The translations under genes were made by a program, and so were the position numbers. From Streptomyces sp. WM6386 (GTDB taxonomy: Bacteria; Actinomycetota; Actinomycetes; Streptomycetales; Streptomycetaceae): a stretch of 64,000 nucleotides of DNA. The stretch is from positions 1 to 64,000 of the forward strand of contig NZ_JXTE01000034.1 in assembly GCF_000972385.1 (NCBI RefSeq). The letters run 5' to 3'. Numbering within the stretch: position 1 is the first letter of the stretch; each line of letters opens with the position of its first letter. The notes under the pieces were generated by a model. It did not search any database, had not been told where the DNA came from, and saw only the letters and a list, made by a program, of their open reading frames with translations. Of the stretch, positions 35,052-42,746 are shown in pieces.

Positions 35052-35674
35052 GGCTGTTCACCGACTTCCAGGAGATGTGACGGCGTGAGCTGGTGGCGCA
35101 GGAGCCGAAGTGCTTTGACGGCCTGGCTCTTGACCGTACCGGGACGGCAGCCCAGCACCTGGGCGGTCTCCTCCACACTCAGGTCCTCGAAGTAGCGCAG
35201 TACCACCACCGCCCGCTGCCGTGGCGGCAGTTGACGGATCACAGAGGCCAGCGACTGCTCCAGATCGATGTCGGCGAAGACGTCCCGGGCCGGGGAGACC
35301 TCCGGAAGGTCCCGCGTGGGTGTCTCGCCGCGCCAGCGCCGTCGCCACCAGGTCGCATAGGTGTTGACCAGCGCCCGGCGCGTGTACGCCTCCGGGTTGT
35401 CCCCCGCAATGCGCGACCACTTGGGCCACACCCGGGCCAGAACCGTCTGCAAAAGATCCTCCGCCGCGTGCGCGTCGCCCGTCAGGAGCCATGCGGCCCG
35501 GTACAAGCGGTCCCCGCGGGTGGCGACGAAGTCCTCGAATCCCGGCTCGCCGTCCGCCGCCGATTGGTTCACTCCGTCGCGCCCCTGCCCTCGTCGTCCC
35601 TCCCGTACCCCGTCAACCACACGGCGTGGCCGAACGGTTGCCTGCTCGGGCGCAGTGAACTGTCCGGTCGCCAT
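35048..35674 (-). CDS. SigE-type (ECF) RNA polymerase sigma factor
   Basis: This 208-residue ECF sigma factor shows region 2 (FVATRGDRLYRAAWLLTGD, AAEDLLQTVLARVWPKW) and region 4 (LPPRQRAVVVLRYFEDLSV, ETAQVLGCRPGTVKSQAVKAL). It is of the SigE/SigM-70-like group common in Streptomyces, whose regulons are membrane or redox stress. ATG 35674 is favoured because it overlaps the upstream peptidase stop as TGATG; GTG 35572 would begin closer to the family's usual N-terminus and remains possible. It precedes the anti-sigma-like gene. Confidence 0.88.
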   Translation of the reverse strand: MATGQFTAPEQATVRPRRVVDGVREGRRGQGRDGVNQSAADGEPGFEDFVATRGDRLYRAAWLLTGDAHAAEDLLQTVLARVWPKWSRIAGDNPEAYTRRALVNTYATWWRRRWRGETPTRDLPEVSPARDVFADIDLEQSLASVIRQLPPRQRAVVVLRYFEDLSVEETAQVLGCRPGTVKSQAVKALRLLRHQLTPSHLLEVGEQP

Positions 35675-37650
35675 CAACCTAGCGCCGCCGTGAGGGCCTT
35701 GGATCCGCCGACAGCCGCTGCCCGCAGGGAGGTGCGGGCCAGGTCGAGGGTGATCGTCGGCCGGTCGGCGGCCCGCTGGGCGAAGCCGCGGTCGGTCCCC
35801 GCGATGATCAGGGCGAGTCGGTGTCCTGCCGGGACGACGTGGTCGGTGGCCGCGAGGTCGAGAGTCAGAGTGCATGGCTTGCCGGGCGCCAGCGCCGCGA
35901 CCTTGTGGGCGTCGGCACAGGTTCCCAGGGCGGCCCAGCCCCGGCTGAAGACGGTGGAGGTGACGTGCGTGGTGTCGGCCTCGGTCTGCTTGTAGCAGGC
36001 GCTGTCCGCGGTGGTGCTCGCGCCCCAGCAGGTCCGGCCGACGACCGTGGTGATGCCCAGGCCACCGGAGCCGTACTGCCGGATGGTCGCCGGTCCGATG
36101 TCGACGAGGACGGCCGACAGGCTGGCGGTGGGCGTCGTCGGGGTGGCGGTGACGGTCAGCTCGGGTGAACCCGTCAGGTGCAGGGCCTTGCCGAGCGGCT
36201 GGGTGAGGAAGCCGGCCTTGTCCGGGGTCGAGGTGGCGGCCTGCTCGGCCCAGTCGAGTTCGCTGTGGTCCTGGTCGTCGGTGAAGGTCGCGGTCGCCGT
36301 GCCGGGTGACGTGCCGAGGGTGCCCACGCCTTCTTTCGCGCCCCTGCCGGGGCTCAGCGTCACGGACGCGGCTGCCCTGGGTGGCCAGACGGTGTCCGTG
36401 GTCCAGTGGTCGGGGGTGCGCTCCACGTCAGCCATCGGCGCGCGGTCGATTCCGTTGTCGTAGCCGAGGAGTTCGTGGTCGAACCAGCGGTGCAGCGTGT
36501 CCACCCACTGCGCGCGACGGTAGTCGAAGGGGTCGACGTGCCCGGTCTGGCTGAGCCAGATCTTCCGGTGCACCCCGGCCTTGGCGAGGGCGTCCCACCA
36601 CCGGCCGAACTCCTTGGGACGAACGGCGAGGTCCTGCAGACCGTGCACGACGAAGACACTCGCCCTGACCTTGCCCGCGGCGGCCACGTAGTCCCGTTCG
36701 CTCCAGATCGGCGACCAGTCACCGGACCGGGCCGCCTGGTCGCCCAGCGGCTTGTTCACGGCGGCGCAGCGGGCGCCTGTGGCGTCGGTCTCGACGGTGC
36801 GGATCAGCGTGCCAGGGGTCGGGGCGCTGCCGACCAGTTGGACCCCCTGGGAGAAGTAGGCGTCGTACCAGGAGGAGATGGAGCTGATCGGGACGATCGT
36901 CTTCAGCCCGCGTACACCGGTGGCGGCGACGCCGTTGGCGACGGAGCCGTCCCAGCTCTTGCCGATCATGCCGGTGGCGCCATTGGTCCAGGACGCGGCG
37001 GCACGCTGGGATCCGGTACGGGTGGTGTAGGCGTGGGCACGTCCGTTCAGCCAGTCGATGACGACCTTGGCGGACTGCACGTCGATACGTCCACCAGCGT
37101 CGGTACAGCCGTCGGAGCGGCCGGTGCCGGGGAGGTCGACGGCGACGAAGGCATAGCCGCGGGGCACGAAGTAGTTGTCGTAGAACAGCGGCATCCGGAT
37201 CAGACGGCCCTTGGCGTCGTACGTCTTCTTCTGGCTCTCGTTTCCGCGGCCGCAGCACGAGTAGTAGGGGCTGGCCTCCATGACGACCGGGATCTTGCGG
37301 CCCTTAGCCGCGGGTTCGCCCGGACGCACGATGTCGACGGCGACCCGGTCCTCCTTCCCGTCGCCGTCCGAGTCGAGTCCGGTGCCGACCCAGACGCTCT
37401 CCCGCACGGCCTTCTGGTACGAGTACACCGCTTTGCTCTCCCCGGACAGGCCCGGCTCGCCCGTCCCGGACCCGTCTGGCCCGCTCACCGCCGGAGAGGC
37501 CGACCCGCCCGTCTCCGCCGTCGACGGACCTCCCAGGAAATGGACGCCGGCCAGCAGCACGGCGGCCACCGTGGCTGCGATCACCGCCACGGTCAGCGGC
37601 GCGCGCGGCCCGCGTCGGCGAGGTGACGCATCAGATCGGTGGGAACGCAT
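35674..37650 (-). CDS. Membrane-anchored Xaa-Pro dipeptidyl-peptidase (S15 family)
   Basis: This 658-residue protein has a basic N-terminus and a signal anchor (LTVAVIAATVAAVLLAGVHFL, about 18-38), then a Gly/Ser linker and the CocE/PepX alpha/beta-hydrolase domain. VAVDLPGTGRSDG forms the oxyanion region, the nucleophile Ser is in IGKSWDGSVA, and Asp and His follow in VHGLQDLAV and TGHVDPF. The C-terminal jelly-roll runs from about residue 430. ATG 37650 follows AAGG. Its stop overlaps the sigma gene start by one base, so peptidase, sigma and anti-sigma are one operon. Confidence 0.88.
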   Translation of the reverse strand: MRSHRSDASPRRRGPRAPLTVAVIAATVAAVLLAGVHFLGGPSTAETGGSASPAVSGPDGSGTGEPGLSGESKAVYSYQKAVRESVWVGTGLDSDGDGKEDRVAVDIVRPGEPAAKGRKIPVVMEASPYYSCCGRGNESQKKTYDAKGRLIRMPLFYDNYFVPRGYAFVAVDLPGTGRSDGCTDAGGRIDVQSAKVVIDWLNGRAHAYTTRTGSQRAAASWTNGATGMIGKSWDGSVANGVAATGVRGLKTIVPISSISSWYDAYFSQGVQLVGSAPTPGTLIRTVETDATGARCAAVNKPLGDQAARSGDWSPIWSERDYVAAAGKVRASVFVVHGLQDLAVRPKEFGRWWDALAKAGVHRKIWLSQTGHVDPFDYRRAQWVDTLHRWFDHELLGYDNGIDRAPMADVERTPDHWTTDTVWPPRAAASVTLSPGRGAKEGVGTLGTSPGTATATFTDDQDHSELDWAEQAATSTPDKAGFLTQPLGKALHLTGSPELTVTATPTTPTASLSAVLVDIGPATIRQYGSGGLGITTVVGRTCWGASTTADSACYKQTEADTTHVTSTVFSRGWAALGTCADAHKVAALAPGKPCTLTLDLAATDHVVPAGHRLALIIAGTDRGFAQRAADRPTITLDLARTSLRAAAVGGSKALTAALG

Positions 37651-38163
37651 GGACGCAGCCTTCGGTCGCTCGGCATTCGGACACAGGGCAGACGACTCCG
37701 CACGATCGCGGGGCCACCGCCTCCATGCCGTCAACAACCTGGGTACCGTTGGAGGTTGCCCTGTTCCGGAAACGTCTGCCGGCCACCCCTGCTCCAGCCG
37801 CGTGCGGTACGGCCGGCCTCGGTCCCGTCTCCCGCGCGACCGTGCGCGGCAGCGGGTGGTTCGCCGCACTCGCCGCTGTCAGGCCCGCGAAGCCGAACGC
37901 CGGGCAGGCGGCGAGGAGCGTGGCGTTCGTGCCGTCGAAGTGCAGGGTGCCGGCGAGGTGGAGCAGGCCATGGGTGCGGCGGCGGTCAGGGACGGACGAA
38001 GCGGTCGCGATACCCGTGACGACGACGGCGAAGCTCGCGCCGGGCACGGCGAGCGTCACGAGAAACAGGAACCTCATGAGTCATCCAACCCGGTGTTCCG
38101 CGAAACGCTACGAGCGGCCAATTCGACCGGGCCGACGTCGTCCTGCCCGCGCCGCGCGACCAG
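37651..38163. other. Region upstream of the peptidase, possibly decayed coding sequence
   Basis: A minus-strand frame starting near 38077 reads RFLFLVTLAVPGASFAVVV, like a membrane segment or signal peptide, followed by low-conviction sequence. It has no clear ribosome binding site or family and may be a pseudogene fragment. The peptidase operon promoter must lie here. Confidence 0.3.
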
Positions 38164-38493
38164 CAAATAGGACAACGAATCGGCCCGGAGACACCGTCAA
38201 CCTGGACACGGCCGCGCCCTCCCGGCCCCTGTACGGCCCCTGGATCTTGGTACCGAGCCTCCAGACAACCTCTCGGACACCCGGAGCCAACCTCGATCAC
38301 CTACTCCGCCGCAGGTCAGATGAGTTAGAGCTCCCCCGAGTGCCGCCGGACTCCGAACTCACGAGCAGCGGATCCAGTCCGTTCAGGCAAAGTTGACGCC
38401 CCGACACCCAAAAATGAACGTTTCCGCAGGTCAGAAGCCTGCGCAGGTGGGGCGGGTGGGACTCGAACCCACGGCCGACGGATTATGAGTCCG
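38164..38493. repeat. Long direct repeat, right copy (tRNA-proximal)
   Basis: This copy includes the sequence 3' of the tRNA and the tRNA's own 3' 46 nt. It matches 22293-22621 collinearly. On the minus strand the tRNA is upstream and the island downstream, as for elements that integrate into a tRNA 3' end and keep the gene intact. Confidence 0.8.
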
Positions 38494-38521
38494 CTGCTCT
38501 AACCGGCTGAGCTACCGCCCC
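38448..38521 (-). tRNA. tRNA with CAU anticodon (Met or lysidine-type Ile2)
   Basis: The minus strand folds into a full cloverleaf of 74 nt including the discriminator A. The acceptor stem GGGGCGG pairs with CCGCCCC, the anticodon loop is CTCATAA (anticodon CAU), and the T arm is GTGGG-TTCGAGT-CCCAC. CCA is not encoded. A CAU anticodon can belong to elongator Met or to Ile2; the sequence alone does not decide. The island lies directly downstream of it. Confidence 0.9.
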
Positions 38522-38670
38522 ATAGCGGCGTGTCGCGTACATGTGTGCGCGCCGTCTGCCGCAGCATAGCCGCTCATACGATCTCCTGCTTCGTATGGTC
38601 GACTTCGCATGCCCTCAAGGACTCCGCTGTGACCTGCACGGTTCCCGGGGCAAGGGTGATCACATGAAAA

Positions 38671-38690
38671 AGGACCCCTTCGGGGGTCCT
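38671..38690 (-). terminator. Rho-independent terminator of the tRNA-Asn transcript
   Basis: AGGACCCC-TTCG-GGGGTCCT forms an 8-bp perfect stem with a stable UUCG loop. On the minus strand it is followed by TTTT, 12 bp after the first tRNA-Asn 3' end, so it ends the minus-strand tRNA transcript. Confidence 0.8.
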
Positions 38691-38701
38691 TGTTCAACGC
38701 G

Positions 38702-38774
38702 CTCTCCCGACTGGACTCGAACCAGTAACCTGCCGGTTAACAGCCGGCTGCTCTGCCAATTGAGCTACGGAAGA
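38702..38774 (-). tRNA. tRNA-Asn (GUU), downstream copy
   Basis: A 73-nt cloverleaf on the minus strand. The acceptor TCTTCCG pairs with CGGGAGA (one G-U pair), the anticodon loop is CTGTTAA (anticodon GUU), and the T arm is ACTGG-TTCGAGT-CCAGT. The discriminator is G. It is identical in its core to the next copy but differs in the acceptor stem. Confidence 0.92.
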
Positions 38775-38780
38775 TCGAAG

Positions 38781-38853
38781 CTCCCCCGACTGGACTCGAA
38801 CCAGTAACCTGCCGGTTAACAGCCGGCTGCTCTGCCAATTGAGCTACGGAGGA
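38781..38853 (-). tRNA. tRNA-Asn (GUU), upstream copy
   Basis: The second tandem tRNA-Asn lies 6 bp upstream of the first on the minus strand. The acceptor TCCTCCG pairs with CGGGGGA; the arms and anticodon are the same as in the other copy. The two acceptor stems differ in a way that keeps pairing in both, so both are probably functional. Confidence 0.92.
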
Positions 38854-38987
38854 ATGCCTCGTTGCATCGAACGTACCTCCCTGGGTATTCGCCAGGGGGC
38901 GGGCGTTCGCTGCGACACATACATTAGCGCAAGCAGGGGGGTGCTCCGCCAATCGGTACTCCTCCACGACGGAAGGGTGGCTCCGCC

Positions 38988-39293
38988 ATGCGCTACAAGC
39001 TCACGTTCGTCGCCGGGCTGGCACTGGGTTACGTGCTGGGCACCCGGGCCGGACGGGAACGCTACGAACAGCTGAAGAAGTCGGCACGTCAGGTGTCCCA
39101 GAACCCCGCGGTCCGCAACACCGCCGAGTCGGCAGCCCAGCAGGGCCGCCAGTTCGCGGGCAAGGCGTACCACGTGGTGAGCGAGAAGGTGGGCGAGCGG
39201 GTTCCCGAGTCGGTGACCCAGAAGGTGCGCTCCCTGCGGGACAGGAACACGAATGGTGCAGCACAGGACGACTGGGGCACCAGCAACACATAG
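38988..39293 (+). CDS. YtxH-like small protein
   Basis: This 101-residue protein starts with a hydrophobic helix (RYKLTFVAGLALGYVLGTRAG), then charged amphipathic helical sequence (GRERYEQLKKSARQVSQNP). This is the YtxH pattern of small stress-linked membrane proteins of unknown function. It is preceded by GGAAGGG and stands alone between tRNA-Asn and the kinase gene. Confidence 0.8.
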   Translation: MRYKLTFVAGLALGYVLGTRAGRERYEQLKKSARQVSQNPAVRNTAESAAQQGRQFAGKAYHVVSEKVGERVPESVTQKVRSLRDRNTNGAAQDDWGTSNT

Positions 39294-39410
39294 GCAGGCG
39301 ATGCCGGAAGCAGACCTGGGGGCGCGGGAAACGGCGCGAGATGCCGCGCCGCACCCGCGCCCGACAGCGCCCGCGCACCCCCGCGGCGCGTGGCCCATAG
39401 AATTTCCGCC

Positions 39411-40850
39411 ATGGGGATAGTCGCCGGGCTGGACAGTTCGCCCGATTTCACTCGCATCGTCGTCTGCGACGCGGACACCGGTGCCGTGCTCAAACAGGGG
39501 TATGCCCCGCATCCGGTGGAAGGCCGCCCCTCCGACGTCGACCCCCAGGCCTGGCTCCTCTCCCTCGGCGAGGCGGCCGGCGGCGGTCTCCTCGAGGGCG
39601 TGCAGGCCATCGGCGTGTCGTCCCAGCAGAACGCCGTCGTGCCGCTGGACTCCCAGGGCAACACCGTGCGTCCCGCACTCGTCGGCGGCGACAAGCGCGC
39701 CCAGGTCGCGGCGGCCGATCTGGTCGACGCGCTCGGCGGGCGCGAGGCATGGGCACAGGCGGTGGGGTGCGTACCCCAGGCCGCCCAGCCCGTCACCAAG
39801 CTCCGCTGGCTGGTCAAGAACGAGCCCGACGCGGCCGCCCGCACCGCCGTCCTCCTCCAGGCCCACGACTGGCTGGTGTGGCAGCTCCTGGGCAGGCCGG
39901 TCCGCCGGACCACCGACCGTGGCGGCGCCTCCGGCACCGGCTACTGGTCCGCCGCCACCGGCGGCTACCGCACCGACCTCGTCGAGCTGGCGCTCGGTCA
40001 CCAGGCCATGCTGCCCGAGGTGATCGGCCCCTCCGACGCGGCCGGTACGACGCCGGAGGGGCTGCTGATCTCCGCCGGCACCGGCGAGACCATGGCCGCC
40101 GCCTTCGGGCTGGGGATCGGGCTCGGCGACGCCGTCGTCTCGCTCGGCGCCTCCGGCTCGGTCATGGCCGTGCATCCCGAGGCGCTCGTCGACAACACCG
40201 GGATGATCACGTCGCTGGCCGACGCCACCGGCATGCACCTGCCGGTCGTCACCACGCTGAACGCCGTACGCACCCTGCGCGGCACCTCCGAGCTGCTCGG
40301 GCTGCCCGACCTGGAGAGCCTGTCCGAGCTGGCGATGAAGTCGACGCCGGGCTCCCACGGCCTCGTACTGCTGCCGTATCTGGAAGGCGAGCGGACGCCG
40401 AACCTGCCGCACACCGCCGGGACGCTCGCCGGGCTGCGGCGGGAGTCGATGAAGGCGGAGCATCTCGCGCGGGCCGCCTTCGAGGGCATGCTGTGCGGGC
40501 TCGCCGACGCGCTCGACGTGCTGCGTGGACGCGGTGTGGAGGTACGGCGGGTCTTTTTGCTGGGGGCGGCGGCCGAGCTGGCGGCCGTGCAGACGGCGGC
40601 GCCGTCGATCTTCGGGGCCCAGGTCGTCGTACCGCAGCCCGCGGACTACGCGGCGCGCGGTGCCGCCCGGCAGGCCGCCTGGGCACTCGGTGTGTCGCAG
40701 GGCACGCTCGACCCGCGGAACCCGCCGGCCTGGCAGGGGGCGGCCGCGCAGATCCTGGAGCCCGGTGAGGACCTGGCGGTGGGACAGGCGGTGCGGCAGC
40801 AGTTCGTGTCGGTGCGGGATCAGACGCATCCGGGGGCGTTCCGGTCGTAG
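39411..40850 (+). CDS. FGGY family carbohydrate kinase (xylulokinase-like)
   Basis: This 479-residue sugar kinase has the actin-like ATPase fold. The N-terminal phosphate loop is GIVAGLDSSPDFTRIVVCD, the substrate region contains IGVSSQQNAVVPLDSQGN, and the C-terminal domain has VSLGASGSVMAVHPEALVDN and LLPYLEGERTPNLPHTAGTLAGL. ATG 39411 was chosen because an upstream ATG/GTG at 39390 would add seven poorly matching residues; no good ribosome binding site precedes either. It probably phosphorylates a pentulose such as xylulose. Confidence 0.88.
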   Translation: MGIVAGLDSSPDFTRIVVCDADTGAVLKQGYAPHPVEGRPSDVDPQAWLLSLGEAAGGGLLEGVQAIGVSSQQNAVVPLDSQGNTVRPALVGGDKRAQVAAADLVDALGGREAWAQAVGCVPQAAQPVTKLRWLVKNEPDAAARTAVLLQAHDWLVWQLLGRPVRRTTDRGGASGTGYWSAATGGYRTDLVELALGHQAMLPEVIGPSDAAGTTPEGLLISAGTGETMAAAFGLGIGLGDAVVSLGASGSVMAVHPEALVDNTGMITSLADATGMHLPVVTTLNAVRTLRGTSELLGLPDLESLSELAMKSTPGSHGLVLLPYLEGERTPNLPHTAGTLAGLRRESMKAEHLARAAFEGMLCGLADALDVLRGRGVEVRRVFLLGAAAELAAVQTAAPSIFGAQVVVPQPADYAARGAARQAAWALGVSQGTLDPRNPPAWQGAAAQILEPGEDLAVGQAVRQQFVSVRDQTHPGAFRS

Positions 40851-41012
40851 CGGAAGGTAAGAGACCGGTAGGAAACCGGCGCTTCTGTACCCGGAAGGCC
40901 GTACGAACCACTGCTGTCGGCTTAATCGGTTGAGGTAACGCGGGGGGAGTGTCCGACGATAGGGGCCAGGGGCAACCACCCTGCTCCTACCGCCGACTCC
41001 GAGAGACCAAGC

Positions 41013-42746
41013 GTGCTCATACGACTTCTGCGGACCTATCTCAGGCCCTACCGGAAACCCATCGCCCTCCTGGTGGTGCTGCAGTTCCTGCAGACCTGCG
41101 CCACCCTCTATCTGCCCACGCTGAACGCGGACATCATCGACAGTGGCGTCGTGAAGGGCGACACCGGGTACATCCTGTCCTTCGGCGCCCTGATGATCGG
41201 TATCTCGCTGATCCAGGTCGTGTGCAACATCGGTGCCGTGTACTACGGCGCACGCACGGCCGCGGCCCTGGGCCGGGACGTGCGGGCCGCCGTGTTCGAC
41301 CGGGTGCAGTCCTTCTCCTCCCGCGAGGTGGGCCACTTCGGGGCGCCCTCGCTGATCACCCGGACGACGAACGACGTGCAGCAGGTCCAGATGCTGGCCC
41401 TGATGACGTTCACGCTGATGGTGTCCGCGCCGATCATGTGCGTGGGCGGCATCGTGCTGGCGCTCGGCCTGGACGTGCCGCTGTCCGCGGTCCTCGTCGC
41501 GGTCGTCCCCGTGCTGGGTGTCTGCGTGACCTTGATCGTGCGGCGGCTGCGCCCGCTGTTCCGGGCCATGCAGGTGCGCCTCGACACCGTGAACCAGGTG
41601 CTGCGCGAGCAGATCACCGGCAACCGGGTGATCCGCGCCTTCGTGCGCGACGAGTACGAGAAGGACCGCTTCCGGCACGCGAACGCCGAGCTCACCGAGA
41701 TGTCGCTGGGTACTGGTAAGTACCTCGCGCTGATGTTCCCGATGGTCATGACGGTGGTGAACGTGTCGTCGATCGCGGTGGTGTGGTTCGGCGCCCACCG
41801 GATCGACGGCGGGCAGATGCAGATCGGTGATCTGACGGCGTTCCTCGCCTATCTGATGCAGATCGTCATGTCCGTGATGATGGCCACCTTCATGTTCATG
41901 ATGGTGCCGCGCGCGGAGGTGTGCGCCGAGCGGATCCAGGAGGTGCTGGACACCTCGTCGAGCGTGGTTCCGCCCAAGGCTCCGGTGCTGGAGCTGCGGC
42001 GCCATGGCCATCTGGAGATCCGCGGGGCGGGCTTCCGCTACCCGGGTGCCGAGGAGCCGGTGCTCAAGGCCGTCGATCTCGTCGCCCGGCCCGGTGAGGT
42101 GACCGCCGTCATCGGGTCGACCGGCAGCGGCAAGTCCACGCTGCTGGGGCTCGTGCCCCGGCTGTTCGACGCCACCGACGGTGAGGTGCTGGTCGACGGG
42201 GAGAGCGTGGCGGGCATCGAGCCCGAGCTGCTGGCGCGGACCGTCGGAATGGTGCCGCAGCGGCCGTATCTCTTCGCGGGGACCGTGGCGAGCAATCTGC
42301 GCTACGGCAATCCGGACGCCACGGACGAGGAGCTGTGGCACGCGCTGGAGGTGGCGCAGGCCAAGGACTTCGTGGAGGGGCTGGAGAACGGGCTCGACTC
42401 CCCCATCGCCCAGGGCGGCACCAATGTCTCGGGTGGTCAGCGGCAGCGGCTCGCCATCGCCCGTACGCTCGTGCAGCGCCCGGAGATCTACCTCTTCGAC
42501 GACTCCTTCTCCGCCCTCGACTACGCCACCGACGCGGCCCTGCGCGCGGCCCTGTCCCGGGAGACCGCCGAGGCGACCGTCGTGATCGTCGCCCAGCGGG
42601 TGGCGACCATCCGGGACGCCGACCGGATCGTCGTACTCGACGAAGGACGGGTCGTCGGCACCGGCCGGCATCACGAGCTGATGGCGGACAACGAGACCTA
42701 CCGGGAGATCGTGCTCTCCCAGCTCACGGAAGCGGAGGCTGCCTGA
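41013..42746 (+). CDS. ABC exporter half-transporter with atypical catalytic site
   Basis: This 577-residue protein has six hydrophobic membrane segments (to about residue 300), then an ABC ATPase. Walker A is IGSTGSGKSTLLG, the signature is VSGGQRQRLAIAR, and Walker B is IYLFDDSFSALD, where Asp replaces the catalytic Glu. GTG 41013 starts it. It overlaps the second half by one base (TGATG). The pair is typical of heterodimeric exporters with one degenerate and one active ATP site, as in TmrAB- or LmrCD-like drug or peptide exporters. Confidence 0.9.
   Translation: MLIRLLRTYLRPYRKPIALLVVLQFLQTCATLYLPTLNADIIDSGVVKGDTGYILSFGALMIGISLIQVVCNIGAVYYGARTAAALGRDVRAAVFDRVQSFSSREVGHFGAPSLITRTTNDVQQVQMLALMTFTLMVSAPIMCVGGIVLALGLDVPLSAVLVAVVPVLGVCVTLIVRRLRPLFRAMQVRLDTVNQVLREQITGNRVIRAFVRDEYEKDRFRHANAELTEMSLGTGKYLALMFPMVMTVVNVSSIAVVWFGAHRIDGGQMQIGDLTAFLAYLMQIVMSVMMATFMFMMVPRAEVCAERIQEVLDTSSSVVPPKAPVLELRRHGHLEIRGAGFRYPGAEEPVLKAVDLVARPGEVTAVIGSTGSGKSTLLGLVPRLFDATDGEVLVDGESVAGIEPELLARTVGMVPQRPYLFAGTVASNLRYGNPDATDEELWHALEVAQAKDFVEGLENGLDSPIAQGGTNVSGGQRQRLAIARTLVQRPEIYLFDDSFSALDYATDAALRAALSRETAEATVVIVAQRVATIRDADRIVVLDEGRVVGTGRHHELMADNETYREIVLSQLTEAEAA

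Noticed and set aside
38844..42674. 1276-codon open frame on the minus strand
   Set aside because: It is antisense to yjtH-like, kinase and ABC exporter genes with clear family motifs; Arg/Gly/His-rich composition without motifs shows it to be a GC-bias shadow.
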